Shown in pieces: positions 1-7,678 of a stretch of DNA of 18,049 nucleotides; within the stretch, counting starts at the first letter, position 1; every line of letters begins with the position of its first letter. The DNA is taken from positions 290 to 18,338 of the forward strand of contig PLMI01000074.1 in assembly GCA_003142435.1 (NCBI GenBank), read 5' to 3'. Source of the DNA: Coxiellaceae bacterium (GTDB lineage: Bacteria > Pseudomonadota > Gammaproteobacteria > UBA9339). Below the pieces are notes generated by a model, which had not been told where the DNA came from, ran no database searches, and saw nothing but the letters and a program-made list of their open reading frames with translations. A program made the position numbers and the translations under genes.

Positions 1-1
1 C

Positions 2-490
2 TTAGCAATGACTGCCATTGGTCTTGGATTACTCTGTACCAATGTTTATGCAATTGACAATCAAACAACTATGCAATCACAATCAATAGAAAACAAAAAT
101 CAAACTGAAGGCGAAAATTTCTTAGCTAAAAATAAAACTAAAAAAGGCGTTGTTACATTGCCGGATGGATTGCAATATAAAATTATAAAAAAAGGAACTG
201 GAGCAATTCCAAGAGGAACTGACACAGTTGTCGTAAATTATACGGGAATCTTAATTGATGGGACGGAATTTGATAGTTCTTATAAACGGGGAGAACCAAC
301 GACATTTCCGGTAAACGCAGTAATACCAGGATGGACTGAGGCGCTTAAGTTAATGCCTGTCGGATCTACTTGGGAATTATATATCCCGGCAAATCTTGCT
401 TATGGAAAAGAGGGAGCTTCTCCTGTGATAGGACCAAATCAGACATTGATTTTTAAAGTAGAGTTGCTAAGCATTTTGCAAAAGTTTTAG
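2..490 (+). CDS. Mip-like FKBP-type peptidyl-prolyl cis-trans isomerase, 5' end cut off
   Basis: Catalyses cis-trans isomerisation of peptidyl-prolyl bonds and probably acts in the periplasm or at the cell surface. The first ATG in the window (base 8) lies inside the hydrophobic core of a signal peptide ([14 protein letters not shown]) and the frame stays open to base 2, so the true start probably lies a few codons outside the window. After a low-complexity N/Q/K-rich linker (about residues 18-45), a complete FKBP domain follows. It has the family signatures [18 protein letters not shown], the VIPGW active-site segment, LAYGKEGA, and a typical [14 protein letters not shown] final strand. The visible part is about 160 residues and lacks room for the long N-terminal dimerisation helix of Legionella Mip, so this is a short, probably monomeric FKBP. 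A Sel1-repeat gene follows 74 bp downstream on the same strand. Confidence 0.9.
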   Translation, partial: LAMTAIGLGLLCTNVYAIDNQTTMQSQSIENKNQTEGENFLAKNKTKKGVVTLPDGLQYKIIKKGTGAIPRGTDTVVVNYTGILIDGTEFDSSYKRGEPTTFPVNAVIPGWTEALKLMPVGSTWELYIPANLAYGKEGASPVIGPNQTLIFKVELLSILQKF

Positions 491-564
491 TGATGGAGTA
501 AAATATTATAAATCTTTTATCTTTAAAGTTAGAATTTATTTAATTTCTTATTCAGGAGGATATC

Positions 565-1047
565 GTGCTTAAAAAAACTTTTATCATTTCATGTTTTATA
601 TTTCCTTGTTTAACATTAGCACAACCAGTTTGTAACACAGAAGACCAGTGTTTGATCTTAGCAAAACAAAACAATGTTGAAGCCCAGAGCGAGTTAGGCG
701 AGCTTTATTACTCAAGCAAAAAAGGAATAACTGATCAGTATCAAAAGGCGCTAGATTGGTTTAATAAAGCAGCAACCGCTGGTAATGACAAAGCTCAATA
801 TTATTTGGGGCTGATGTATTATCAGGGCGAAGGGGTCAAAACTGACTATAACAAAGCAGTTGAATGGTTTACCAAAGCAGCAACAGCCGGTAATGACGAA
901 GCTCAATATTATTTGGGTGTTTGTTACTATTATGGCAAAGGAGTAACAAAAGATTTGGTGGCTGCCAAAGACTGGTTTACAAAGGCTTATGACAAAGGAA
1001 ATGAAAAAGCCAAAAAATATTTAGAGTCGTTAAAGGGTAATAAATAA
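565..1047 (+). CDS. Secreted Sel1-like repeat (SLR) protein
   Basis: A 160-residue protein with an N-terminal signal peptide (KKTF then a hydrophobic stretch, cleavage likely after LTLA, residue 19-20). Three tandem 36-residue Sel1-like repeats follow, about residues 38-145, each with the A..LG..Y..G.GV..D..KA..WF.KAA..G pattern. Sel1 repeats form alpha/alpha solenoids that bind other proteins; in Legionella and relatives such proteins often contribute to host interaction, but nothing here shows the partner. The start is GTG, chosen because a perfect AGGAGG lies at 554-559, five bases upstream. Repeats one and two are also near-identical as DNA (about 757-810 against 865-918, offset 108 bp), which points to recent internal duplication. 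The family assignment is clear; the function is unknown. Confidence 0.88.
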   Translation: MLKKTFIISCFIFPCLTLAQPVCNTEDQCLILAKQNNVEAQSELGELYYSSKKGITDQYQKALDWFNKAATAGNDKAQYYLGLMYYQGEGVKTDYNKAVEWFTKAATAGNDEAQYYLGVCYYYGKGVTKDLVAAKDWFTKAYDKGNEKAKKYLESLKGNK

Positions 1048-1075
1048 GGTTTCAAAAAAATATTTAGTGTTTTGA

Positions 1076-1231
1076 CCGCTCAATTTAATTAATGGGCGTA
1101 AAATAATAATTGCAGGAGCTCTTGGATTTGGACTTATTGCAGGCGCTTCTTATTCAATTGCAAAAGTGATGGTAGCTGTATTTGTTGTTTTGTTTATTAT
1201 ATCTGTGATCCTTTACATAATAAAAAGGTAA
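1076..1231 (+). pseudogene. Possible small membrane ORF without a clear start
   Basis: In one plus-strand frame, open from a TGA just upstream to TAA at 1229-1231, the translation is strongly membrane-like. It has a glycine-rich segment (IIIAGALGFGLIAGASYS), then VMVAVFVVLFIISVILY, then a basic IIKR end. No ATG lies upstream in that frame; the nearby ATG at 1092 is out of frame and meets a stop after four codons. In-frame starts would be ATT (1088) or the internal GTG at 1166. It is therefore either a remnant that lost its start by frameshift or a chance hydrophobic reading of AT-rich DNA. The rest of the gene-free stretch 1048-1325 holds only the terminator. Confidence 0.25.
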
Positions 1232-1268
1232 TTGATTCTAACAGCTGGTAACTTTGGTCCAGTGGAAA

Positions 1269-1310
1269 AATAAAGGCATTTTGCGGAACACAAAATGCCT
1301 TTATTTTTTA
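1269..1310. terminator. Bidirectional Rho-independent terminator
   Basis: A perfect 15-bp stem (AATAAAGGCATTTTG at 1269-1283 paired with its complement at 1291-1305) encloses a 7-base loop. It has an A-rich left flank and a T-rich right flank. It lies between the plus-strand Sel1 gene and the convergent minus-strand RNase E gene, so it can stop transcription from both sides. Confidence 0.9.
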
Positions 1311-1325
1311 TGCCAAGTACATTAA

Positions 1326-3452
1326 TTAGGAAAATATATCCTTATCTTCTCTTTTTAACGGTTTAATCTCTTTAACAAAATTAGCGTTGTCTATTTGATT
1401 ATCATTATGGCGAGGAATCAAATTAGGAATAGTAATTTCCGGATAATCGACAGATGGTGGCGGTCCAAACTTGAGATTCTGGTTAAAAGACCCTTTAATA
1501 GTGCGCTTTTGAGTTTGAGATCGATGTGTATTTTGCTGTTGGGAACCACCGCCTCCTCTAGCTTGTTGTTGTCCACCAGTTTTTGCTGTTTCAGAAGTGC
1601 CCCTTTTTTCTTCATGGCGCCTTGGTTTTCCCTTCATATTCCTATTGTAGCGATGCTTCATTGGTCGCCTATTTTTATAGTAATTTTCTTTTCGCTTGGA
1701 AGGAGGAGTAATATTTTCAGAAATTTCTGTTTTTTTGCCGAAGATTTTCTTGAAAATTGTTTTTAATATACTGATTTCTTTCTCCGGCTGAGGTATGTTT
1801 CCTGCCTCAGCGCAAGGTTGCATCCCTGCTTTCGCAAAAGCTGATGCGTCAATAGCCGGCTTTTCAACAATAAGCTCATGCACCTCTTGTTTTTCGGGCA
1901 TTTCCATTGGGGTTTCTTTAATGTATTTGTAGCTCGGCTCTACTTTTTCTCTTACCCCTGTATCGCCTTTGCGTAAACTTCGTATTTCATACTCAGGAGT
2001 CGCCAAATGCTGATTGGGTAAAATATAAACGCGTACTTCCTGGCTTTTTTCTATTGCCGCTAACATATCCTTTTTTTCATTCAAAAGGAAAGTTGCTAAA
2101 TCAATAGGAACCTGTACGTTAATTTGCACTACTTTTTCCCTTGCTGCTTCTTCTTCGACCAAGTGCACAATTGAAGTTGCCAAAGATTCAATACTTCTGA
2201 TTGAACCCTGTCCATCACAACGCGGACAAGTAATTTGCACTGCAGAACCAAGATGGGAACGCAGCCTTTGGCGTGACATTTCAAGCAACCCAAAAGAGGA
2301 AATCTTACCAACCTGCACTCTGGCACGATCATGCTGCAAAGCGTCCCGCAAACTCTGAGTAACTTCGTCCTGATTGCGGCGAATGGACATATCAATAAGA
2401 TCGATAACGATCAATCCCCCAATGTCCCGCAAACGAAGCTGCCTTGCAATTTCTTTTGCTGCTTCCAAGTTAGTATTAAAAGCAGTTTCCTCAATGTCAC
2501 TGCCACTTGTTGCTTTTGCCGAATTTACATCAATGCTAACCAAAGCTTCGGTATGGTCTATGACTATTGAACCACCGGATGGCAAGCGAACTTCGCGCTT
2601 GTGCAGTGTCTCTATCTGATTTTCGATTTGATATCTGCTAAATAGAGGAATTTTATCTTGATATAATTTAACTTTTTCAGCAAAATCGGGTTTAACTTGT
2701 TGGACGTAATCCCTTATTTTTTCAAATTCTTCAGGAGAATCTACGATAATTTCAGTAAGATCATGGCGAAGATAGTCTCTTATGGTTTTTACAACAGGAT
2801 CTCCTTCCTGATAAATTAGAAAAGGTGCCTGGCGTGTTGCGCTTACCCTTGTAATTGCGCTCCACTGATTCAACAAAATGTTCAAGTCCCACTGCAACTC
2901 TTCAATTGATTTACCAATGCCGGCCGTACGTATAATAACTCCCATGTCTTCAGGAATTTGTAGCTGTGGTAATTTATCCTTAGCCTCATCACGCTCCTGG
3001 CCCTCGATTCTTCGCGAAATACCGCCAGCACGAGGATTATTCGGCATCAAAACAACGTATGCGCCCGGAATGCTTATAAAAGCAGTTAAAGCAGCGCCCT
3101 TGTTGCCGCGCTCTTCTTTTTCTACCTGAACGATTAACTCCTGCCCTTCATGCAAAACTTCTTTGATATTTACATTGGACAAATCGCCGGCAAAACCTGA
3201 AGAAAAATAAATTTTTGGAATTTCCTTAAGCGGTAAAAAACCTTGCCTTTCTGCGCCAAAATCCACAAATGCAGCCTCCAGGCTTGGCTCAATTCTTGTG
3301 ATTTTGCCTTTGTAAATATTAGAGCGTTTTTGCTGTACTCCCGGATATTCAACAACAAAATCCGATAAAAACTTTCCCTTCAAAACCGCGATGCGCAGCT
3401 CATCCCTTTGAGCAGCATTTATTAACATCTTACTCAATTCAACCTTAGTCAT
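1326..3452 (-). CDS. rne: Ribonuclease E (endoribonuclease, mRNA decay and rRNA/tRNA processing)
   Basis: RNase E cleaves single-stranded AU-rich RNA, processes rRNA and tRNA precursors and organises mRNA decay. The catalytic half (residues 1-510) reads like the gammaproteobacterial enzyme. It has an S1 domain (about 40-125, with NIYKGKITRIEPSLEAAFVD), the SGGSIVIDHTEALVSIDVN segment with metal-binding D308, VIDLIDM with D351, and the zinc link CPRCDGQG with C409 and C412. These match E. coli D303, D346, C404 and C407. The C-terminal tail is only about 200 residues, against about 550 in E. coli, and carries an Arg/Lys-rich patch (about 590-630) and a Gln/Gly-rich patch, probably RNA-binding. 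The ATG at 3452 has AGG about 12 bases upstream; the internal Met9 (KMLINA) lines up with the usual E. coli start and is an alternative. It is divergent from rluC, the usual arrangement. Confidence 0.95.
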   Translation of the reverse strand: MTKVELSKMLINAAQRDELRIAVLKGKFLSDFVVEYPGVQQKRSNIYKGKITRIEPSLEAAFVDFGAERQGFLPLKEIPKIYFSSGFAGDLSNVNIKEVLHEGQELIVQVEKEERGNKGAALTAFISIPGAYVVLMPNNPRAGGISRRIEGQERDEAKDKLPQLQIPEDMGVIIRTAGIGKSIEELQWDLNILLNQWSAITRVSATRQAPFLIYQEGDPVVKTIRDYLRHDLTEIIVDSPEEFEKIRDYVQQVKPDFAEKVKLYQDKIPLFSRYQIENQIETLHKREVRLPSGGSIVIDHTEALVSIDVNSAKATSGSDIEETAFNTNLEAAKEIARQLRLRDIGGLIVIDLIDMSIRRNQDEVTQSLRDALQHDRARVQVGKISSFGLLEMSRQRLRSHLGSAVQITCPRCDGQGSIRSIESLATSIVHLVEEEAAREKVVQINVQVPIDLATFLLNEKKDMLAAIEKSQEVRVYILPNQHLATPEYEIRSLRKGDTGVREKVEPSYKYIKETPMEMPEKQEVHELIVEKPAIDASAFAKAGMQPCAEAGNIPQPEKEISILKTIFKKIFGKKTEISENITPPSKRKENYYKNRRPMKHRYNRNMKGKPRRHEEKRGTSETAKTGGQQQARGGGGSQQQNTHRSQTQKRTIKGSFNQNLKFGPPPSVDYPEITIPNLIPRHNDNQIDNANFVKEIKPLKREDKDIFS

Positions 3453-3588
3453 TGTCTTAACCTAAAAAATCTTCATTTTCATTATCATACCGAATTAGCT
3501 TATTAAGGGGATAAAGTATTTCTTTTATTTGTAATCCCACGCTATTTTTCGTTTTTTATAAAAGTGGTATGACAGAAAATGCCTCTAT

Positions 3589-3750
3589 GGAATAAAAGGC
3601 GTTGTTGAATAATTCATCGATCTGTTAATCGTAGGGGCGACGGCGGTCGCTCGCGAAACCATGAGCCAACTCGATATTAACGGGCGACCGCCGTTCGCCC
3701 CTACAAAAAATCAATATGTTAGCGATTTATTCAACAATGCCGGAATAAAA
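3589..3750. repeat. 9-bp target-site duplication GGAATAAAA
   Basis: Identical 9-mers at 3589-3597 and 3742-3750 directly abut the two ends of the MITE-like element. The right copy is also the first bases of the dispersed AT-rich repeat, so the insertion point sits at that repeat's edge. Confidence 0.85.
3598..3741. mobile_element. 144-bp MITE-like element with IS903-like termini
   Basis: The ends are terminal inverted repeats: left GGCGTTGTTGAATAATTCAT (3598-3617) and right, read inward, GGCATTGTTGAATAAATCGC (3741-3722), matching at 16 of 20 positions. The element is flanked by a perfect 9-bp direct repeat GGAATAAAA (3589-3597 and 3742-3750). From known families, IS903-group IS5 elements have termini beginning GGCTTTGTTGAATAAATC and make 9-bp duplications, so mobilisation in trans by such a transposase is the natural inference. 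No transposase is encoded. The core is a long hairpin: GTAGGGGCGACGGCGGTCGC at 3631-3650 against its near-complement at 3684-3704. Confidence 0.85.
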
Positions 3751-3800
3751 AACATGTAATAAAAAAATCCAATAAAATCAAATAGTTACGAAAAATAGAT
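3743..3800. repeat. Dispersed AT-rich repeat, copy 1 of 3
   Basis: Reads GAATAAAAAACATGTAATAA, then a T/C-containing A-rich stretch, then AAATCAAATAGTTACGAAAA. Copies at 9332-9393 and 16916-16980 follow the same order with few differences, sharing GAATAAAA, ACATGNAATAAAAAA and ATCAAATANTTAC. There is no coding potential. Confidence 0.8.
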
Positions 3801-3948
3801 AATTTTTTCTATTTTCCCGTAAAATACATGTTTTGTTTATGGTCCATTGTCAATTTTTTAATTAAATTGCAGCAATAGTTTATTGTTTTTGAGTATATCA
3901 ACACAAAAAATCAATGATTTATACTATACTGATTTAATAGAATTGTAA

Positions 3949-3977
3949 TTGACCTAAATGCTCATTAGCATTATAAC
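3949..3977 (+). promoter_or_regulatory. Sigma70-type promoter for rluC
   Basis: -35 TTGACC (3949-3954), 17-bp spacer, -10 TATAAC (3972-3977). Transcription would start near 3984, about 40 bases before the rluC ATG. A second -10-like TATAAT lies at 3982-3987. Confidence 0.6.
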
Positions 3978-4023
3978 TTATTATAATACCAAGATTTCAT
4001 AGGCACGACAACCTTTATTACCC

Positions 4024-4977
4024 ATGCGACAACAAAAAGACAATATTGCCTTTGCAAAAGTATCTTTCATAACCGTTCCAAAAGACAGGGAGGGCCAAAG
4101 GATCGATAACTTTTTATTGAACCATTTAAAAAAAATACCTAAAAGCTGCATTTACAGAATATTGCGGTCGGGTGAAGTGCGCGTTAACAAAAAACGCTGT
4201 AAACCGCATTATAAAATTTTAGCAAACGACATTATCCGCCTGCCCCCTCTTTGGCAGGCTGGTTCAAAAGAACTTAAACCCACTGCAACAGCAACCAAAT
4301 TATTGGCTAATCGAATAATTTACGAAGATGAATCACTGTTGATTTTAAACAAACCATCCGGCATGGCATCACATGGCGGCAGCGGCATCAACTTTGGCGT
4401 TATTGAAACTTTACGGGCAGAACGCCCCGATGAAACTTTAGAACTAGTTCATCGCCTTGACAAAGAAACATCGGGTTGCTTAATCATTGCAAAAAAACAT
4501 AGCATTTTACGCCAATTGCATGAACTTCTTCGCGAGGGAAAAATCCACAAGAAGTATTTGCTTTTAGTTCGCGGACGATGGAACGGCAAAAGCAAAATTG
4601 TTGACGCGCCATTATTAAAAAATCAACTGGCAGGTGGCGAACGCAAAGTCAAAGTAAATGAAAAGGGCAAAGAAGCCATAACAAAATTTGTTCCACAAAA
4701 AATATTTGCCAATGCTTCACTTTTGGAAGCAACTCTTTATAGCGGCAAAACACATCAAATTAGAGTACACTCTGCTTATTTAGGTTTTCCAATCGCTCTT
4801 GACAACAAATACGGCGATTTTTTATTTAATAAGCAAATGCAAAAACTTGGCCTTAAACGTTTATTTTTGCATGCATTCGAATTAAAATTCAAATTGCCAA
4901 ACAAAGATAAGGCGATTTTCGTTAAAGCTGAACTCGATTCCGAATTATCTTCGTTTTTAAATATTTTAAATCCGTAG
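4024..4977 (+). CDS. rluC: 23S rRNA pseudouridine synthase RluC
   Basis: RluC makes pseudouridine at positions 955, 2504 and 2580 of 23S rRNA in E. coli. The protein has 317 residues, normal for the family. An N-terminal S4 RNA-binding domain (about 23-80, with RIDNFLLNHLKKIPKSCIYR and GEVRVNKKR) precedes the catalytic RluA/RluC domain. The diagnostic HRLDKETSG motif is at 144-151 with catalytic Asp146. The SHGGSGINFGVIETLR segment (116-131) is typical of RluC rather than RluA or RluD, and SGKTHQIRVH follows toward the C-terminus. The divergent partner is rne, as in many gammaproteobacteria. The degQ-like gene starts 32 bp downstream on the same strand with no terminator between them, so co-transcription is likely. 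Confidence 0.94.
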   Translation: MRQQKDNIAFAKVSFITVPKDREGQRIDNFLLNHLKKIPKSCIYRILRSGEVRVNKKRCKPHYKILANDIIRLPPLWQAGSKELKPTATATKLLANRIIYEDESLLILNKPSGMASHGGSGINFGVIETLRAERPDETLELVHRLDKETSGCLIIAKKHSILRQLHELLREGKIHKKYLLLVRGRWNGKSKIVDAPLLKNQLAGGERKVKVNEKGKEAITKFVPQKIFANASLLEATLYSGKTHQIRVHSAYLGFPIALDNKYGDFLFNKQMQKLGLKRLFLHAFELKFKLPNKDKAIFVKAELDSELSSFLNILNP

Positions 4978-5009
4978 AACATTACATTTACAACATAAAA
5001 TTTACTATT

Positions 5010-6410
5010 ATGAAAAAACTAACTTCAATTGCAGTAATCTCATTATTAATTTTATCATCGTCTGTTTTCGCAGATGTGCAATTTCCAACGACGTCAACAG
5101 CACTACAAACACCAAGTTTGCCTGCGAAAATCACAGCGGCAAGTAGCTCTAATCCCGCTTCGCCACAAAGCTTAGCACCCATGCTGCAAAAAGTTTTACC
5201 AGCTATTGTCAACGTCTCAGTCCGCGGAGAATTGCAACAGTCTTCGACAAAAAAAGGACGTATTGCTAACACAATGCCAAAGTTTGAGGACACAGCTTCA
5301 GGCGTAATTGTAGATGCAAACAAAGGTTATCTTATAACCAATGCACACGTTGTTAAAGACGGAAAACTAATTGTCATAACACTAAATGACTCCCGTCAAT
5401 TTACTGCAAGAATAATAGGCTACGACCTGCCTTCTGATGTAGCAGTTTTACAAATCAATGCGAAACACTTAAATGCAATCGTTTTAGGCGATTCAGATAA
5501 AGTAAAAGTGGGGGATTTTGTTTCAGCAATTGGTAACCCTTTTGGCTTACAGCAAACTGTAACTTATGGCGTTGTCAGCGGTTTAGAACGCAGTAATTTA
5601 GGCATCGAAGGCTTTGAAAACTTCATACAAACAGATGCGTCACTAAATCCCGGAAATTCCGGCGGAGCTCTGGTTAATATGAACGGTGAACTAATCGGCA
5701 TCAATACGGCACTCATAACTGCGGCACCTATTGCTGGAAATATCGGCGTTGGATTATCCATTCCAAGCAACATGGCAAAAAGCGTTACGGACCAGCTTAT
5801 TAAGTATGGAAAGGTCGAACGTGGAGCTCTCGGCGTCTTAATTCAAAATATAACACCCTCGCTAAAAGACGTTATGAACCTGCCAAGCACGGAAGGCTGC
5901 TTGATTTCCGAAGTATTTCCAAATACTCCTGCTGCCGAGGCAGGGCTTATGAGTAAAGACGTCATCGTAAGCATAATGGGAAAACCAATTCACTCTGCAA
6001 GCCAAGTTACTATGTTTATAAGTTTGCTCAGGGTAAATTCCAAAGTTGATATACAAATCTTAAGAGACGGCAAAATCATTAATAAAACTGCTGTCATCAC
6101 AAAAATTGAGACATTGCAAAAAAATGCCCAGCTGAACCAGAACACGCTCTTAAGCGACCTGCAATTAAGGGATTTTAATGAGCTGATAAATGGCGAACAA
6201 GTAAAAGGAGTTGAAGTTATTTACGCGAGCTATATGAGTAGTGCATTTACTTCCGGCATAAGAAGCAAAGACATAATAATTTCTGCAGCCAATAAACCAA
6301 TAAGCTCCATTGAAGAATTACAAAAAATAGCTGCACAAAATCCAACACAATTGTTGTTGGAAATCAAACGCAGTTACGGTGGAAATTTATTTTTGGTTTT
6401 GGAAAAATAA
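5010..6410 (+). CDS. DegP/DegQ (HtrA) family periplasmic serine endoprotease
   Basis: A periplasmic protease and chaperone that removes misfolded envelope proteins. A signal peptide (MKKLTSIAVISLLILSSSVFA) is followed by a trypsin-like domain. The catalytic triad is visible: His113 in TNAHVV, Asp143 in SDVAVL and Ser218 in GNSGGAL. Two PDZ domains follow, about 272-355 (GVLIQNITPSL..GCLISEV..TPAAEAGL) and 398-466 (GVEVIYASYMSSAFTSGIRSKDII). The total of 466 residues is close to DegQ (455) and DegP (474). The short segment between signal peptide and protease core favours DegQ, but I cannot separate DegQ from DegP by reading alone. It lies 32 bp after rluC and converges on icmX. HtrA proteases commonly support stress survival in intracellular bacteria. 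Confidence 0.93.
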   Translation: MKKLTSIAVISLLILSSSVFADVQFPTTSTALQTPSLPAKITAASSSNPASPQSLAPMLQKVLPAIVNVSVRGELQQSSTKKGRIANTMPKFEDTASGVIVDANKGYLITNAHVVKDGKLIVITLNDSRQFTARIIGYDLPSDVAVLQINAKHLNAIVLGDSDKVKVGDFVSAIGNPFGLQQTVTYGVVSGLERSNLGIEGFENFIQTDASLNPGNSGGALVNMNGELIGINTALITAAPIAGNIGVGLSIPSNMAKSVTDQLIKYGKVERGALGVLIQNITPSLKDVMNLPSTEGCLISEVFPNTPAAEAGLMSKDVIVSIMGKPIHSASQVTMFISLLRVNSKVDIQILRDGKIINKTAVITKIETLQKNAQLNQNTLLSDLQLRDFNELINGEQVKGVEVIYASYMSSAFTSGIRSKDIIISAANKPISSIEELQKIAAQNPTQLLLEIKRSYGGNLFLVLEK

Positions 6411-6418
6411 TTTATAAT

Positions 6419-6450
6419 CGGCAGCCGCAAACTTCAGCCTGCGGCTACCG
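6419..6450. repeat. GTAGCCGCAGGC-type hairpin between convergent genes
   Basis: A 32-base imperfect palindrome: CGGCAGCCGCA, a short interior, then TGCGGCTACCG. It belongs to the same sequence family as the two hairpin arms at 16745-16768 and 16789-16812. It lies between the ends of the protease gene and icmX and could act as a weak bidirectional transcription stop, although neither side has a proper T-tract. Confidence 0.7.
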
Positions 6451-6462
6451 AAAATAAAGCAC

Positions 6463-7650
6463 CTAACTTTTCGGTGCATTTTCCTGCAACGGACCCATTA
6501 TATCTGAGGTAGGACTCGTTGATGCCGGAGGAGGCGGCGCAGCAGAAGAAGTTGGAGCCTGTTGAGCGCATGCAGAATCACTTGTGTTCACAAAACAGTA
6601 AATCTTCTTGGCAATATTTGTCGTAGTGGACTTATCAAACATAGCTGTAAAAGAGCTGGTTTGTAGTCCGCTTATCGCTTGCATTACTGCCATAGCTTCA
6701 TTTTGTTTACGAATTAAATATAAATCGTGGTGAATTTCTGCTAACAAAAATAAACTTTCACGTTCGACTACCGACGGAGGAGCCGACTGCATTTGCTGGT
6801 AATAAGAATTGGGTGAGTCATTTTTAAGACGCATTGTAGCTTCTGCATAATCCTGTTGTGCGGCGCTCGGATTTCCATCGTAGCTAACCCTATCTTGATA
6901 AGCGGCAGCAATAACGTTCATGAAAGTTGTTCTTGCAATAATAGCCTTATTGTAACTACCAACGTATTTAGCATAATTATTGTCGCTTTTAAGACTATCT
7001 TTCAAACTCTTCAAGGTTGAAGAATCTTTAATAACAATATGCGATGTAAATTCATTTGTTTTTGGCGAATATGGAACCACAAAGTCATTGCTGATATTGA
7101 TAACTTGCGGAGGCGGAGATAAAGTCTCCAAGTTGTTGATAAAACGCTGTACGCTCGTCAATTGATCAGAACTATATTGATTTGGCATCAATAAGGCACC
7201 AACGTCATACTGCGGTGCAATACCGGGAACTTCTTGCGGGAAAGTGGTGGTAGTCTTAAACACGTCTTTATAGCCTGAAATTGACTTAACCGCTGAATCA
7301 CTTTGTAGAATATCAATACTTTGTTTTACTAAATTTTTTGCATCCTGAACTTTTATTTCTTCTCCAGTAAAATAATAATGAACAAGATTGGTAGCAGTAT
7401 TTCTTGTGGCGTTTTCTACTCCGCTATTGGTATTAATAATGCCGCTATTTGCCGTTGAAACATTGGGAAGATAAGGATCGACGGCATAAATTGTATCGGC
7501 AACAAAACTGATGGTCTTATTGTATAAATCTGTAAGAAAAGCAATCAATCTTGCAATGCCATCGCCTCCTTGTGCAAAACCTGGTGAAGCATAACCGCAT
7601 AATAAAATAAAAAGTAAAGCACTAATTTTAACTATTTTGATTTTTTTCAT
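6463..7650 (-). CDS. icmX: IcmX-like Dot/Icm type IVB secretion protein
   Basis: In Legionella, IcmX is a periplasmic or secreted protein needed for Dot/Icm function and replication in macrophages. This 395-residue protein has a signal peptide (KKIKIVKISALLFILLCGYASPGFA) and a soluble, mostly helical body. It includes FTDLYNKTISFVADTIYAVD-like segments near the N-terminus, a basic/hydrophobic middle and a proline-rich tail (APPPPAS, about 376-382). The call rests on position: it is the last gene of an operon that opens with a clear icmW, and Legionella has icmW followed by icmX. It is somewhat shorter than Legionella IcmX (about 466 residues). The ATG is preceded by GAGG, and the upstream gene ends 28 bp away. 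I did not recognise a motif that proves IcmX independently of context. Confidence 0.72.
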   Translation of the reverse strand: MKKIKIVKISALLFILLCGYASPGFAQGGDGIARLIAFLTDLYNKTISFVADTIYAVDPYLPNVSTANSGIINTNSGVENATRNTATNLVHYYFTGEEIKVQDAKNLVKQSIDILQSDSAVKSISGYKDVFKTTTTFPQEVPGIAPQYDVGALLMPNQYSSDQLTSVQRFINNLETLSPPPQVINISNDFVVPYSPKTNEFTSHIVIKDSSTLKSLKDSLKSDNNYAKYVGSYNKAIIARTTFMNVIAAAYQDRVSYDGNPSAAQQDYAEATMRLKNDSPNSYYQQMQSAPPSVVERESLFLLAEIHHDLYLIRKQNEAMAVMQAISGLQTSSFTAMFDKSTTTNIAKKIYCFVNTSDSACAQQAPTSSAAPPPPASTSPTSDIMGPLQENAPKS

Positions 7651-7678
7651 AACAAAACCTCAAATTTACGCAATTCTC

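Larger units (their letters stand above)
3453..4023. other. Divergent rne/rluC intergenic region
   Basis: A gene-free 571 bp stretch. It contains, in order: the rne upstream region (3453-3588), a MITE-like element with 9-bp target duplications (3589-3750), one copy of a dispersed AT-rich repeat (3743-3800), AT-rich sequence, and a good rluC promoter (3949-3977). I see no RNA gene or further ORF in it. Confidence 0.7.

Noticed and set aside
1395..1766. A 123-codon plus-strand frame antisense to rne
   Set aside because: It overlies the rne C-terminal coding region, has no ribosome site and no recognisable protein features; it is a shadow frame.
3598..3741. CRISPR-like repeat
   Set aside because: Only a single palindrome with inverted termini and target duplications; no regularly spaced direct repeats anywhere in the window.
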